Position numbers and translations under genes: made by a program
Assembly: GCA_905233465.1 (NCBI GenBank)
Contig: CAJOEI010000001.1
Span: 62,001-126,000 of the forward strand
Direction of reading: 5' to 3'
Length of the DNA stretch: 64,000 nt
From: an uncultured Bacteroidaceae bacterium
GTDB taxonomy: Bacteria > Bacteroidota > Bacteroidia > Bacteroidales > Bacteroidaceae
The notes under the pieces: model-generated
What the model saw: only the letters and a program-made list of their open reading frames with translations
The model's database searches: none
Told to the model about the DNA's origin: nothing
In this document: positions 41,420-54,233 of the stretch, piece after piece
Numbering within the stretch: the stretch's first letter is position 1
Layout of the letters: each line of letters begins with the position of its first letter

Positions 41420-41713
41420 TTACTGCTTTACACTTTTCTGCCGCTTCTGGATGGCTGTGTATTCCGCCTCGGGCTCTGCTGCATAGTTAAGGCCATTATC
41501 ATCAAACATACCTTCGAAGCTGAGGTCTTCGTCGATTTGTGACCAATGGATTCCTCCGTAAGTCAGATAAAAGTCGCGGCGTTGGGCATCAGTGGCTTTG
41601 GCCAGTCGCTCCCAATCGGCGAAAGCATAGCTGGCGCGGCGACCATCAGCGGTCTCTGCATAAACGTGGGTATCATCAATCCATACCTTTGCTATTTTCA
41701 ACTGCTCTGTCAT
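41420..41713 (-). CDS. DUF2442 domain protein
   Basis: A 97-residue protein of the DUF2442 type: ending strands around VWIDDTHVYAETADGR, then YAFADWERLAKATDAQRRDF, and GIHWSQIDEDLSFEGMF, the family's WxxxDEDLSxxGL-like block. DUF2442 genes are commonly paired with DUF4160 genes, as here, in an arrangement resembling toxin-antitoxin loci. The start is one base after the DUF4160 stop, implying translational coupling. Which of the two would be the toxin has no basis in the sequence. Confidence 0.85.
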   Translation of the reverse strand: MTEQLKIAKVWIDDTHVYAETADGRRASYAFADWERLAKATDAQRRDFYLTYGGIHWSQIDEDLSFEGMFDDNGLNYAAEPEAEYTAIQKRQKSVKQ

Positions 41714-41714
41714 A

Positions 41715-41963
41715 TCATACCTTATTAAAATGAGCCTTCCAACGCTCGGTAATCACTTCTACATTCTCCTCGATAATTGATTCGATAATCGCAATCTGCA
41801 GTTTCTTGAAACCATGATTGTAAATCTGCTCTATAGGAGTTACATTATACTTTGCCTCACAATCGTCTTTTACAATGTGAACGTGAATAGGATCATGGTC
41901 GTTCGAATAGAACAGGAATCTGAAACCAAAGAAAATGAATATTGTTGGTATATTATGAAACAT
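41715..41963 (-). CDS. DUF4160 domain protein
   Basis: An 82-residue protein matching DUF4160: IPTIFIFFGFRFLFYSNDHD, then PIHVHIVKDDCEAKYN, corresponding to the family's PTV...RFxFYSND...PHVHV pattern. It is the first gene of a two-gene unit with DUF2442. Its promoter and leader are copy 2 of the 77-bp repeat, starting two bases upstream of the ATG. Confidence 0.85.
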   Translation of the reverse strand: MFHNIPTIFIFFGFRFLFYSNDHDPIHVHIVKDDCEAKYNVTPIEQIYNHGFKKLQIAIIESIIEENVEVITERWKAHFNKV

Positions 41964-41965
41964 TT

Positions 41966-42042
41966 AAGATTTGATCGGGCACCTCCGCTGAGTTTGCACG
42001 CCTCTAGTGAGGTCGATTCATGCCCTTTCGCCTGCAAAAATA
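41966..42042. repeat. 77-bp leader repeat, copy 2 (DUF4160 side)
   Basis: Four differences from the copy at 41271-41347. The -7 box on the minus strand is TATTTTTG (42042-42035). The DUF4160 ATG follows directly, so the repeat is its mRNA leader. Confidence 0.85.
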
Positions 42043-42129
42043 GGGATTAGTTTTGAATCTGCGGCAAGGTTGAGCCACTTTTTTTCAGGAATGGTGGAAA
42101 TATTGGACAAGTTCGAGCAAATGTATCAG

Positions 42130-42235
42130 CTGGTGAGACGCGCGTGTATCTCCAGTGATACTTGCGAGTATCACCGGTGATACTTGTGCGTCTCACCAGA
42201 GATACTCATGCGTCTCATCAGGTGATACTTTCGCC
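42130..42235. repeat. 22-23 bp degenerate tandem repeat
   Basis: About four units of the kind GCGAGTATCACCGGTGATACTT follow each other, alternating ATCACC/CTCACC and GATACTT. They are palindromic in part (AGTATCACCGGTGATACT is a perfect 18-base palindrome). Confidence 0.65.
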
Positions 42236-42650
42236 GCAACTTGCCGCCACAATATAACGATTTCCTTTGAATAATGCAAATGCGTTAATCAACCGTCATA
42301 ACCGTCATGCGAACCTACACAGTCTTATCTCGCATATTCACAACGTATTAGATGCCGTTTATGTAGGCATGTAGGTTGATTATAGCAAAAACGCAAGGAA
42401 AGCGCGCACGCGCGCGAGGCGATGATGCTGTGTTGACAATTTACGATTTACAATCCCATTTATTTTACAATCCCATTTATTTCACGAATTCACGATTTCA
42501 CGAATTTACGAGTTCCAATGTTCAATGGCCAATGTTCAATTGAAAGCAATGCACAATTCACAACGTTCAATGGTCAATGTTCAATGGTCAATAACCTGAA
42601 ACTTGATATGTAATATCACTATTTTGCACAAATTGTTGGCCGTATCGCGG
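42236..42650. other. Spacer before the beta-galactosidase gene, no gene
   Basis: The region holds an inverted pair (ACCTACA near 42314 and TGTAGGT near 42370), a GCGCGCACGCGCGCG run, and tandem units such as ATTTACGA, CCCATTTATTTTACAAT, and GTTCAATGGTCAAT. I see no coding pattern. Confidence 0.5.
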
Positions 42651-42666
42651 TTTCTTTATACTTTTG
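42636..42666 (+). promoter_or_regulatory. Beta-galactosidase promoter
   Basis: TTG (42636-42638), 20 bases, TACTTTTG (42659-42666) fits the consensus. The ATG is 29 bases on. Confidence 0.7.
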
Positions 42667-42688
42667 TGGCGAATTTCATCAATCCTGA

Positions 42689-46846
<4,158 letters not shown>

Positions 46847-46876
46847 GAATAAAGACAACAACACAAGCATAAATTT

Positions 46877-48721
46877 ATGGCAGAAAGTTTGAACATTCAA
46901 GAGCTGGAGCAAGTGGTTGTGCGCTTCTCCGGCGACAGCGGCGACGGTATGCAGCTCGCCGGAAACATCTTCTCCACGGTGAGTGCCACCGTGGGTAACA
47001 GCATCTCAACATTCCCCGACTATCCCGCAGACATTCGTGCCCCGCAGGGCTCGCTGACGGGTGTGAGCGGATTCCAGGTGCATATTGGGGCTTCCAAGGT
47101 CTATACTCCTGGCGACCTGTGCGATGTGCTGGTGGCAATGAACGCTGCAGCATTCAAGACACAGCTGCGCTATGCCAAGCCCAACGCAACAATCATCATC
47201 GACACCGACTCCTTCGGCCCCAAGGATCTGGAGAAGGCTGAGTTCAAAACTCCCGACTACATCGCCGAGATGGGCGTAGATCCTGATCGTGTCATCGCCT
47301 GCCCCCTCACCACGATGGTGAAGGATGCACTTGCCGACTCGGGAATGGACGCCAAGAGCATCCTCAAGTGCCGCAATATGTTCGCCCTGGGACTCGTGTG
47401 CTGGCTCTTCAGCCGCGACCTCGACGTGGCCTTCAACTTCCTGCGCGAGAAGTTCGCCAAGAAGCCGGCCATAGCCGAAGCCAATATCAAGGTCATCCAG
47501 GCGGGTTACGACTATGGTTACAACACCCATTCGTCGGCCATGAACGTCTATCGCATCGAGTCGAAGACAAAGGTGCCCGGACGCTATATGGATATCACGG
47601 GTAATAAGGCTACGGCATACGGCTTCATCGCCGCTGCCGAGAAGGCTGGCCTGCAGCTTTATCTGGGCAGCTACCCCATCACGCCGGCAACGGATGTGCT
47701 GCATGAGCTGTCCAAGCACAAGAGCCTCGGTGTGAAGACAGTGCAGTGTGAGGACGAGATTTCAGGCTGTGCCAGTGCCGTGGGTGCAAGCTTTGCCGGC
47801 GCGCTGGCCGTGACCTCCACATCGGGCCCGGGTATCTGCCTCAAGAGCGAGGCTATGAATCTGGCCGTGATTATGGAGCTGCCGCTCGTGGTGCTCGACG
47901 TGCAACGCGGCGGTCCCGCCACGGGTCTGCCCACTAAGTCGGAACAAACCGACCTGTTGCAGGTCCTCTTTGGCCGCAACGGTGAGAGCCCGATGCCTGT
48001 CATTGCTGCCCTCTCGCCGACAGACTGCTTCGATGCAGCATACGATGCCTCTAAGATGGCATTGGAGCACATGACGCCAGTCGTGCTGCTCACCGATGCT
48101 TTCGTGGCTAACGGCAGCGGAGCCTTCAAGCTCCCGAAGCTCGAGGAATATCCTGCTATCCAGCCACCATACGTGCCGGAGGAGCTGCGTGGACAGTGGA
48201 CTCCGTATATGCGTGCTGAGAACGGCACCCGCTACTGGGCTGTGCCGGGTCGCGAGGGCTTTGAGCATATCCTCGGCGGACTGGAGAAGGACAACAAGAC
48301 GGGTGCCATCTCGACCAATCCCGAGAATCACGACCTGATGACACGCCTGCGCGCAGAGAAGGTAGCCAAGATACAGGTCCCCGACCTCGAGGTTGAGGGT
48401 GACAAGGATGATGCCGACCTCCTCATCGTGGGCTTCGGCAGCACCTACGGTCATCTCCACGCAGCGATGGATGAGCTAAGGGGCAAGGGCAACAAAATTG
48501 CCCTTGCACAGTTCCGCTACCTCAATCCGCTGCCAGCCAACACCGCAGAGGTACTCAAGAAGTACCCGCGCGTCGTCGTGGCCGAGCAGAACATGGGACA
48601 GCTCGCCGCCTACTTGCGCATGAAGGTCGACAACTTCACCCCCGCACAGTTCAATCAGGTCAAAGGCCAACCATTCGTGGTCAGCGAACTCGTAGAAGCT
48701 TTCAAACAACTAATATTTTAA
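46877..48721 (+). CDS. korA: 2-oxoacid:ferredoxin oxidoreductase, alpha (fused gamma-alpha) subunit
   Basis: The 614-residue protein has an N-terminal gamma domain (VVRFSGDSGDGMQLAGNIFS) and an alpha domain with SYPITPATDVLHELSKHK, the GASFAGALAVTSTSGPG loop and PTKSEQTDLLQVLFGRNGESP. With the beta subunit downstream it oxidises a 2-oxoacid, probably 2-oxoglutarate, with CoA and reduces ferredoxin; fused gamma-alpha is the usual KorA form. The beta gene would normally follow at once, but here a GxxExxY cassette intervenes. The ATG at 46877 is 30 bases after the beta-galactosidase stop. Confidence 0.92.
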   Translation: MAESLNIQELEQVVVRFSGDSGDGMQLAGNIFSTVSATVGNSISTFPDYPADIRAPQGSLTGVSGFQVHIGASKVYTPGDLCDVLVAMNAAAFKTQLRYAKPNATIIIDTDSFGPKDLEKAEFKTPDYIAEMGVDPDRVIACPLTTMVKDALADSGMDAKSILKCRNMFALGLVCWLFSRDLDVAFNFLREKFAKKPAIAEANIKVIQAGYDYGYNTHSSAMNVYRIESKTKVPGRYMDITGNKATAYGFIAAAEKAGLQLYLGSYPITPATDVLHELSKHKSLGVKTVQCEDEISGCASAVGASFAGALAVTSTSGPGICLKSEAMNLAVIMELPLVVLDVQRGGPATGLPTKSEQTDLLQVLFGRNGESPMPVIAALSPTDCFDAAYDASKMALEHMTPVVLLTDAFVANGSGAFKLPKLEEYPAIQPPYVPEELRGQWTPYMRAENGTRYWAVPGREGFEHILGGLEKDNKTGAISTNPENHDLMTRLRAEKVAKIQVPDLEVEGDKDDADLLIVGFGSTYGHLHAAMDELRGKGNKIALAQFRYLNPLPANTAEVLKKYPRVVVAEQNMGQLAAYLRMKVDNFTPAQFNQVKGQPFVVSELVEAFKQLIF

Positions 48722-48727
48722 CCAAGC

Positions 48728-48747
48728 ACCACAGATTACACAGATTA
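48728..48747. repeat. Left inverted repeat of the GxxExxY cassette
   Basis: ACCACAGATTACACAGATTA is the reverse complement of 49242-49261 at 19 of 20 positions. Confidence 0.8.
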
Positions 48748-48772
48748 CTCTGATTTTATTTCCAAAATAGAG

Positions 48773-48780
48773 TAATTTTG
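48773..48780 (+). promoter_or_regulatory. GxxExxY gene promoter -7 box
   Basis: TAATTTTG lies 30 bases before the ATG at 48811, inside the cassette, so the gene carries its own promoter. Confidence 0.6.
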
Positions 48781-48810
48781 CTTGATATTACACAGATTAT
48801 TTCAGGCTAT

Positions 48811-49194
48811 ATGAGTGATTATCTATACCAAAATGAAACTTATCGAATCATCGGAGCAGCTATGACCGTTCATAGGCATTTTGGTTGTGGTTTCCATGAG
48901 AAGGTTTATCAGGATGCTTTGGAGATAGAGTTCCAGGAATCCGGAATTCCTTATCTTAGAGAGGAACCTATATTTGCACTATATCATGGCCGTGTGTTGA
49001 AGACCGAGTTCATGCCTGATTTCATCTGTTTCAACCACATTGTTGTAGAGCTGAAAGCAGTCAAAGAACTGGAAGATTATCAGCGAGCACAAGCTATTAA
49101 CTATGCCAAAGTCGCAGAAATGGAAATAGCCCTGCTCATAAATTTCGGTGAGAAATCACTTCGCCAAGAGCGGTTCATTGTTTCGGCTCTCTAA
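48811..49194 (+). CDS. GxxExxY protein
   Basis: A 127-residue protein of the family named for GxxExxY, here GFHEKVY (GCGFHEKVYQDALEIEF). It also has VLKTEFMPDFICFNHIVVELKAV, whose D..ELK arrangement resembles a PD-(D/E)XK nuclease core, and ends NFGEKSLRQERFI, the typical tail. The function of the family is unknown. It sits between korA and korB with its own -7 box and near-perfect inverted repeats on both sides. The ATG at 48811 fits the promoter; the longer frame begins with a TTG inside it. Confidence 0.9.
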   Translation: MSDYLYQNETYRIIGAAMTVHRHFGCGFHEKVYQDALEIEFQESGIPYLREEPIFALYHGRVLKTEFMPDFICFNHIVVELKAVKELEDYQRAQAINYAKVAEMEIALLINFGEKSLRQERFIVSAL

Positions 49195-49241
49195 TCTGTG
49201 GAATATTAAATACAATTTATCCAATTGATGTTGAATCAGGT

Positions 49242-49261
49242 TAATCTGTGAAATCTGTGGT
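49242..49261. repeat. Right inverted repeat of the GxxExxY cassette
   Basis: TAATCTGTGAAATCTGTGGT is complementary to the left repeat with one mismatch. A further partial copy, TAATCTGTGGAAT, directly follows the GxxExxY stop codon. Confidence 0.8.
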
Positions 49262-49277
49262 TATAAAAAAAGATAAT

Positions 49278-50279
49278 ATGTTTACAGCACAAGACTATAA
49301 AAAGGGTCAGCCTCGTTGGTGCCCCGGATGCGGTGACCATTTCTTCCTTGCCAGCCTGCATAAGGCTTTGGCAGAAATCGGTGTGGCACCGAAGGATATT
49401 GCAGTTATCAGCGGCATCGGGTGCAGCTCGCGCTTGCCGCACTATATGGCCACCTATGGCATGAACACCATCCACGGCCGCGCAGCAGCTATTGCAACTG
49501 GTGCAAAGGTCACAAACCCCAAACTCGATGTGTGGCAGGTGAGCGGTGACGGCGACGGTCTCGCCATCGGCGGTAACCATTTCATCCACGCCAATCGCCG
49601 CAACATAGACCTCAATATGATTCTGTTGAACAACCGCATATATGGTCTGACAAAGGGACAGTATAGCCCCACATCGCCGCGCGGCTTCGTCAGCAAGAGC
49701 AGCCCTTACGGCACTGTGGAAGATCCGTTCCGTCCTGCAGAGCTTTGCTTCGGCGCACGCGGCCACTTCTTTGCACGTGCCGTTGCCACCGATGCCCCAG
49801 GCACCATAGAGGTGCTGAAGGCTGCACGTGAGCACAAGGGAGCCAGCGTATGCGAGATACTGCAGAACTGTGTCATCTTCAACAACGGTACTCATGACGG
49901 TGTCTATGACAAAGCCGGTCGCGCCAAGAACGCCATCTACGTGCGCCACGGCGAGAAGCTGGTGTTCGGTGAGAACTCGGAGTTTGGCCTCGTGCAGGAA
50001 GGCTTCGGATTGAAGGTGGTGGAGATAGGCAAGGACGGCTATACTCTCGATGATATTCTCGTCCACGATGCCCACTGCGAGGACAACACCCTGCAGCTGA
50101 AGCTGGCCCTCATGGGTGACGGCGACGGATTCCCCATCGCACTCGGTGTGATCCGCGACGTGGAGGCACCGACATATAACGATGCCGTTACAGCACAGAT
50201 AGAAGAGGTCAGTGCAGCAAAGAAGTATCACAACTTCGCAGAACTGCTTGAGACCAACGACATCTGGGAAGTGAAATAA
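49278..50279 (+). CDS. korB: 2-oxoacid:ferredoxin oxidoreductase, beta subunit
   Basis: The 333-residue subunit binds thiamine diphosphate. It shows RWCPGCGDHFF, ISGIGCSSRLPHY, the GRAAAIATG segment, the ThDP/Mg motif VSGDGDGLAIGGNHF with LNNRIYGLTKGQYSPTS. It pairs with KorA upstream. The ATG at 49278 was chosen; the longer GTG frame starts inside the right inverted repeat of the cassette. nadB follows 14 bases later. Confidence 0.94.
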   Translation: MFTAQDYKKGQPRWCPGCGDHFFLASLHKALAEIGVAPKDIAVISGIGCSSRLPHYMATYGMNTIHGRAAAIATGAKVTNPKLDVWQVSGDGDGLAIGGNHFIHANRRNIDLNMILLNNRIYGLTKGQYSPTSPRGFVSKSSPYGTVEDPFRPAELCFGARGHFFARAVATDAPGTIEVLKAAREHKGASVCEILQNCVIFNNGTHDGVYDKAGRAKNAIYVRHGEKLVFGENSEFGLVQEGFGLKVVEIGKDGYTLDDILVHDAHCEDNTLQLKLALMGDGDGFPIALGVIRDVEAPTYNDAVTAQIEEVSAAKKYHNFAELLETNDIWEVK

Positions 50280-50293
50280 ATCTCTCTTGTACA

Positions 50294-51880
50294 ATGATAC
50301 GCAAATTTGATTTCCTCATCATCGGTTCGGGCGTTGCAGGAATGAGCTACGCCCTGAAGGTCGCTCAAAGCGGCAAGGGCAAGGTGGCCCTCATCTGTAA
50401 GACTACCATCGACGAGGCCAACACAGACAAGGCTCAAGGCGGTGTGGCCAGCGTTACCAACCTGAAGGTTGACAATTTCGAGAAGCATATCCACGATACT
50501 ATGGTAGCGGGTGATTTCATCTCGGATCCTGCTGCTGTGGAGCAGGTGGTGCGCAATGCTCCGAAGGGAATAGATGACCTCGTGAAGTGGGGCGTGAATT
50601 TCGACCGCAACGAAGACGGCACCTTCGACCTCCATCGCGAGGGCGGGCATTCGGAGTTCCGCATACTGCATCATGCCGATGACACTGGCCATGAGATTCA
50701 GCAGGGACTTATCCGCGCCGTGCGGGCCGACAAGCGTATCACTGTGCTTGAGAATCATTTTGCTGTGGAAATCATTACACAGCACCATTTGGGACGTGAG
50801 GTTAATCGCCATCAGACGGACATCGAGTGCTATGGTGCCTATGTCCTTGATCCCGACACGAAGAAAATAGACACTTTCCTCTCGCGTGTCACACTGATGG
50901 CCACTGGTGGCACAGGTGCCGTCTATGCCACCACCACGAACCCCAATATCGCTACAGGCGATGGTATAGCAATGGTCTATCGCGCCAAGGGTATTGTAAA
51001 GGATATGGAGTTTGTGCAGTTCCATCCGACAGCACTCTATAATCCTGCGGAGACACATCCGGCATATCTCATCACCGAGGCTATGCGTGGCTATGGAGGC
51101 ATCCTTCGCCTGCCAAATGGAGAGGAGTTCATGCAGAAGTATGACAAACGTCTCTCCTTGGCACCGCGTGATATCGTGGCACGTGCAATAGACAAGGAGA
51201 TGAAGATTCATGGTATAGACCACGTCTGTCTTGATGTGACGCACAAGGATGCCGAGGAGACTAAGCACCATTTCCCCAATATCTACGCCAAGTGCCTCAG
51301 CATCGGTATTGACATCACTCAGCAGTACATTCCTGTCGTGCCGTGTGCCCACTACATGTGTGGAGGCATCAAGGTTGACCTCAACGGCGAGAGCACCATA
51401 CACCGCCTCTATGCCGTCGGCGAATGCTCCTGCACTGGTCTGCATGGCGGCAATCGTCTGGCAAGCAATTCTCTCATTGAAGCTGTGGTCTATGCAGACA
51501 AAGCTGCTGAGCATAGCATAGCAAACATTGACAACTATCAGTTCAATGACCAAGTGCCTGAGTGGAATGACGAAGGCACCATGACCAATGAGGAGAAGGT
51601 GCTTATCGCACAGGATATGAAGGAGGTCGGCCAGATTATGTCAAACTACGTGGGCATAGTCCGCTCCGACTTGCGACTGCATCGCGCCTGGACGCGTTTG
51701 GATATCATCTATGAGGAGACAGAGGAGCTCTTCAAGCGGGTGAAGGCTTCCAAAGATATTTGTGAGCTCCGCAATATGGTCAATGTGGGCTACCTAATCA
51801 CGCGCCAAGCCATTGAACGCAAGGAAAGTCGTGGCCTCCACTACACCGTAGACTATCCCAAACACGCTTACGATCAGTGA
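50294..51880 (+). CDS. nadB: L-aspartate oxidase
   Basis: The 528-residue FAD enzyme oxidises aspartate to iminoaspartate in NAD synthesis. It has the FAD-binding IIGSGVAGMSYALKVA, DKAQGGVASV, GGHSEFRILHHAD, MATGGTGAVYATTTNP, the active-site region QFHPTAL, and the PCAHYMCGGIKVD block. The C-terminal helical domain is complete. It lies 14 bases downstream of korB and may be cotranscribed. nadA and nadC are not in the window. Confidence 0.95.
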   Translation: MIRKFDFLIIGSGVAGMSYALKVAQSGKGKVALICKTTIDEANTDKAQGGVASVTNLKVDNFEKHIHDTMVAGDFISDPAAVEQVVRNAPKGIDDLVKWGVNFDRNEDGTFDLHREGGHSEFRILHHADDTGHEIQQGLIRAVRADKRITVLENHFAVEIITQHHLGREVNRHQTDIECYGAYVLDPDTKKIDTFLSRVTLMATGGTGAVYATTTNPNIATGDGIAMVYRAKGIVKDMEFVQFHPTALYNPAETHPAYLITEAMRGYGGILRLPNGEEFMQKYDKRLSLAPRDIVARAIDKEMKIHGIDHVCLDVTHKDAEETKHHFPNIYAKCLSIGIDITQQYIPVVPCAHYMCGGIKVDLNGESTIHRLYAVGECSCTGLHGGNRLASNSLIEAVVYADKAAEHSIANIDNYQFNDQVPEWNDEGTMTNEEKVLIAQDMKEVGQIMSNYVGIVRSDLRLHRAWTRLDIIYEETEELFKRVKASKDICELRNMVNVGYLITRQAIERKESRGLHYTVDYPKHAYDQ

Positions 51881-51896
51881 TTTTTTGCCATTTTAC

Positions 51897-51927
51897 TTGA
51901 CATCGGCTTTTTGATGTTGTATCTTTG
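51897..51927 (+). promoter_or_regulatory. miaB promoter
   Basis: TTG (51897-51899), 20 bases, TATCTTTG (51920-51927). The ATG at 51946 is only about 19 bases on, giving a very short leader. Confidence 0.72.
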
Positions 51928-51945
51928 CGGCCGAATTCCTGTATT

Positions 51946-53271
51946 ATGGCTAAATTACATATTGAGACATACGGTTGTCAGATGAACGTTGCCGACTCTG
52001 AGGTCGTGGCATCTGTTATGCAGATGGCAGGCTACGAGATGTGTGAGTCGGTTGATGACGCTGATGCGGTATTTCTTAATACCTGTTCTGTGCGCGCTGC
52101 TGCTGAACAGAAGATATTGAACCGTCTGGAGCAGCTGCGTGCTTTGCGCCGCCGTCGCGGCAAGCTGATAATAGGTGTGCTGGGCTGTATGGCAGAGCGT
52201 GTGGGTAATGAGTTGACGGATGAACACGGTGTTGACTTGGTGTGTGGCCCTGACGCTTATATGTCCTTACCCGACATGATAGCTCAGGTTGAGTTGGGCC
52301 ATAAGGCAATCAACATCGAGCTATCGCAGACAGAGACATACCGTGACGTCGTTCCGCGTCGGTTGCATGCCGGCGGCATCGGGGGCTTTGTCAGCATTAT
52401 GCGCGGGTGCAACAATTTCTGCCATTATTGTATTGTCCCTTACACACGTGGACGCGAACGCTCGCGTGACGTGGACAGCATCTTGCGTGAGGTGCGTGAC
52501 CTATGCGACCGTGGCTTCAAGGAAGTCACCTTGCTGGGACAGAATGTGAACTCATATCAGTGGACAATGGATGATGGTGGACGCGTGATTAGTTTCCATG
52601 AATTGTTGAGGCTGGTCGCTCATGCTGTGCCCGAGATGCGTGTGAGGTTCACAACCAGTCATCCTAAGGACATGAGCGATGATACCTTGCGAGTGATTGC
52701 CGAGGAGCCCAATGTTTGTCGCCATATTCACCTGCCAGTGCAGAGTGGGTCGGATGCTGTATTGCAGCGCATGAACCGTCGCTATACGCGCGAGTGGTAT
52801 ATGGGGCGTGTGGAGGCTATTCGCCGCATCGTGCCGGATTGTGGCTTGTCGACAGATATATTTGTGGGCTATTGTGGCGAGACGGAGGCTGACCACCAGT
52901 TGTCGCTCGACCTGATGCGACAGGTAAGATATGATTCTGCTTTTATGTTCAAATACAGTGAGCGTCCCGGCACATATGCCAGTCGCCATCTGGCCGATGA
53001 TGTACCTGAAGAGGTGAAGTTGCGGCGACTGCAGGAATTGATAGAACTGCAGACAAGTATATCTGCTGAGCAGAACGCCCGTCAAGTGGGGCGCGAGGTC
53101 GATGTCCTTGTAGAGGGACGCAGCCGACGTTCGGCAGAGCAGCTCTTTGGCCGTACTGAGCAGAATAGGGTGGTGGTATTTGACCGCGGTTCACATCATG
53201 TTGGCGACACTGTGCGGCTATGCATCACTGACAGCAGCTCCGCAACGTTGATAGGAGTAGAAAAACATTAA
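51946..53271 (+). CDS. miaB: tRNA-2-methylthio-N6-dimethylallyladenosine synthase
   Basis: A 441-residue radical SAM methylthiotransferase that modifies A37 of tRNAs reading UNN codons. The N-terminal domain has the three cluster cysteines (YGCQMN, NTCSVR, LGCMAER), the radical SAM motif is CNNFCHYCIVPYTRGRERSR, and a TRAM domain ends the protein. The ATG at 51946 directly opens MAKLHIETYGCQMN; an earlier TTG frame would begin in the -7 box. It precedes ftsX, with a repeat-type spacer between them. Confidence 0.95.
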   Translation: MAKLHIETYGCQMNVADSEVVASVMQMAGYEMCESVDDADAVFLNTCSVRAAAEQKILNRLEQLRALRRRRGKLIIGVLGCMAERVGNELTDEHGVDLVCGPDAYMSLPDMIAQVELGHKAINIELSQTETYRDVVPRRLHAGGIGGFVSIMRGCNNFCHYCIVPYTRGRERSRDVDSILREVRDLCDRGFKEVTLLGQNVNSYQWTMDDGGRVISFHELLRLVAHAVPEMRVRFTTSHPKDMSDDTLRVIAEEPNVCRHIHLPVQSGSDAVLQRMNRRYTREWYMGRVEAIRRIVPDCGLSTDIFVGYCGETEADHQLSLDLMRQVRYDSAFMFKYSERPGTYASRHLADDVPEEVKLRRLQELIELQTSISAEQNARQVGREVDVLVEGRSRRSAEQLFGRTEQNRVVVFDRGSHHVGDTVRLCITDSSSATLIGVEKH

Positions 53272-53274
53272 ACT

Positions 53275-53314
53275 TTCAACATTAAACTTTCATCTTTCAA
53301 CTTCGCCAAAGGCG
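53275..53314 (+). repeat. AT-rich plus hairpin leader element before ftsX
   Basis: AACTTTCAACATTAAAC-type units are followed by CGCCAAAGGCG (53304-53314), a short hairpin, 10 bases before the ftsX ATG. The hairpin and its left flank recur inside the GH2 gene. Confidence 0.6.
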
Positions 53315-53323
53315 AGTCTAATA

Positions 53324-54196
53324 ATGTCTAAAAGGAAATCACATATACTATTGGGGCGCATGCAGTGGCTGACATCGTGTGTGAGCACCACGTTGGTGCT
53401 TACATTATTGGGGCTGCTGGTGTTGTGCTCGTTGTCGGCTTACCGCTTGTCGGAGACTGTGCGTGAGAATTTCACCGTGACACTGTTGCTGGATGATGAT
53501 GTCGACGATGCAGCAGCCGACAGTCTAATGATGGTATTAAATCTTAAACCATATACTCGTCAGCTGAAACTCATAACAGCAGAACAGGCTCTGGAAGAAC
53601 AGACACAGGCTATGGGTGTTGACCCATCAGACTTCTTGGGCGAAAATCCTTTCACTGCAAGCTTGGAGATGAATGTTCGCTCTGACTATGCTTGTGCTGA
53701 CAGCCTGCAGATGGTGGCCGATGAATTACGGGCAATGTGGCAGGTTGCAGACGTGGTATACCAACGTGACCTTGTGGATAACCTTAATACAATGTTGCAG
53801 CGCATTGCTATCTTCTTGCTTGTGCTGGCGGTGTTGCTGACTGTTATCTCGATGGTGCTCATCAACAACACTGTCAGGCTAAGTGTCTATGCACGGCGTT
53901 TCATCATCCACACAATGCGGCTGGTGGGAGCATCATGGAGCTTCATCCGCAGGCCTTTCCTCTTGCGCAGCATGGGCATCGGCCTTGTGGCTTCATTCCT
54001 GGCCAGCGTGTTGCTTTTGGGCTTTGTGCACTGGGCATTGACTTACGATGAATATGTATCTGCAATTATCACTCCGGCTGCTGTGGGCATTATGGTTGCA
54101 TCGGTCTTTGTGAGCGGTTTGGTGCTTACGCTCGTTTGCACATGGATCAGTGTGGGCCACTTCCTGCGTATGCGCGAGCGGGAGATGTATAAGTAG
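53324..54196 (+). CDS. ftsX: Cell division protein FtsX
   Basis: A 290-residue permease-like protein with an N-terminal helix (STTLVLTLLGLLVLCSLSAYRL), an extracellular domain (residues ~50-155) and three C-terminal helices, the FtsX topology. FtsX works with the ATPase FtsE to control peptidoglycan hydrolases at the septum. ftsE is not adjacent, which is usual in Bacteroidetes. The next genes (DUF3098, uppP, truB, queA) form the conserved cluster of this phylum. Confidence 0.92.
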   Translation: MSKRKSHILLGRMQWLTSCVSTTLVLTLLGLLVLCSLSAYRLSETVRENFTVTLLLDDDVDDAAADSLMMVLNLKPYTRQLKLITAEQALEEQTQAMGVDPSDFLGENPFTASLEMNVRSDYACADSLQMVADELRAMWQVADVVYQRDLVDNLNTMLQRIAIFLLVLAVLLTVISMVLINNTVRLSVYARRFIIHTMRLVGASWSFIRRPFLLRSMGIGLVASFLASVLLLGFVHWALTYDEYVSAIITPAAVGIMVASVFVSGLVLTLVCTWISVGHFLRMREREMYK

Positions 54197-54233
54197 TAAA
54201 AGAAGTAAGTAATATAAACTTTAAGGTATATAA

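Noticed and set aside
48778-48810. TTG start for the GxxExxY protein
   Set aside because: The TTG is the end of the -7 box; the ATG at 48811 fits the family start.
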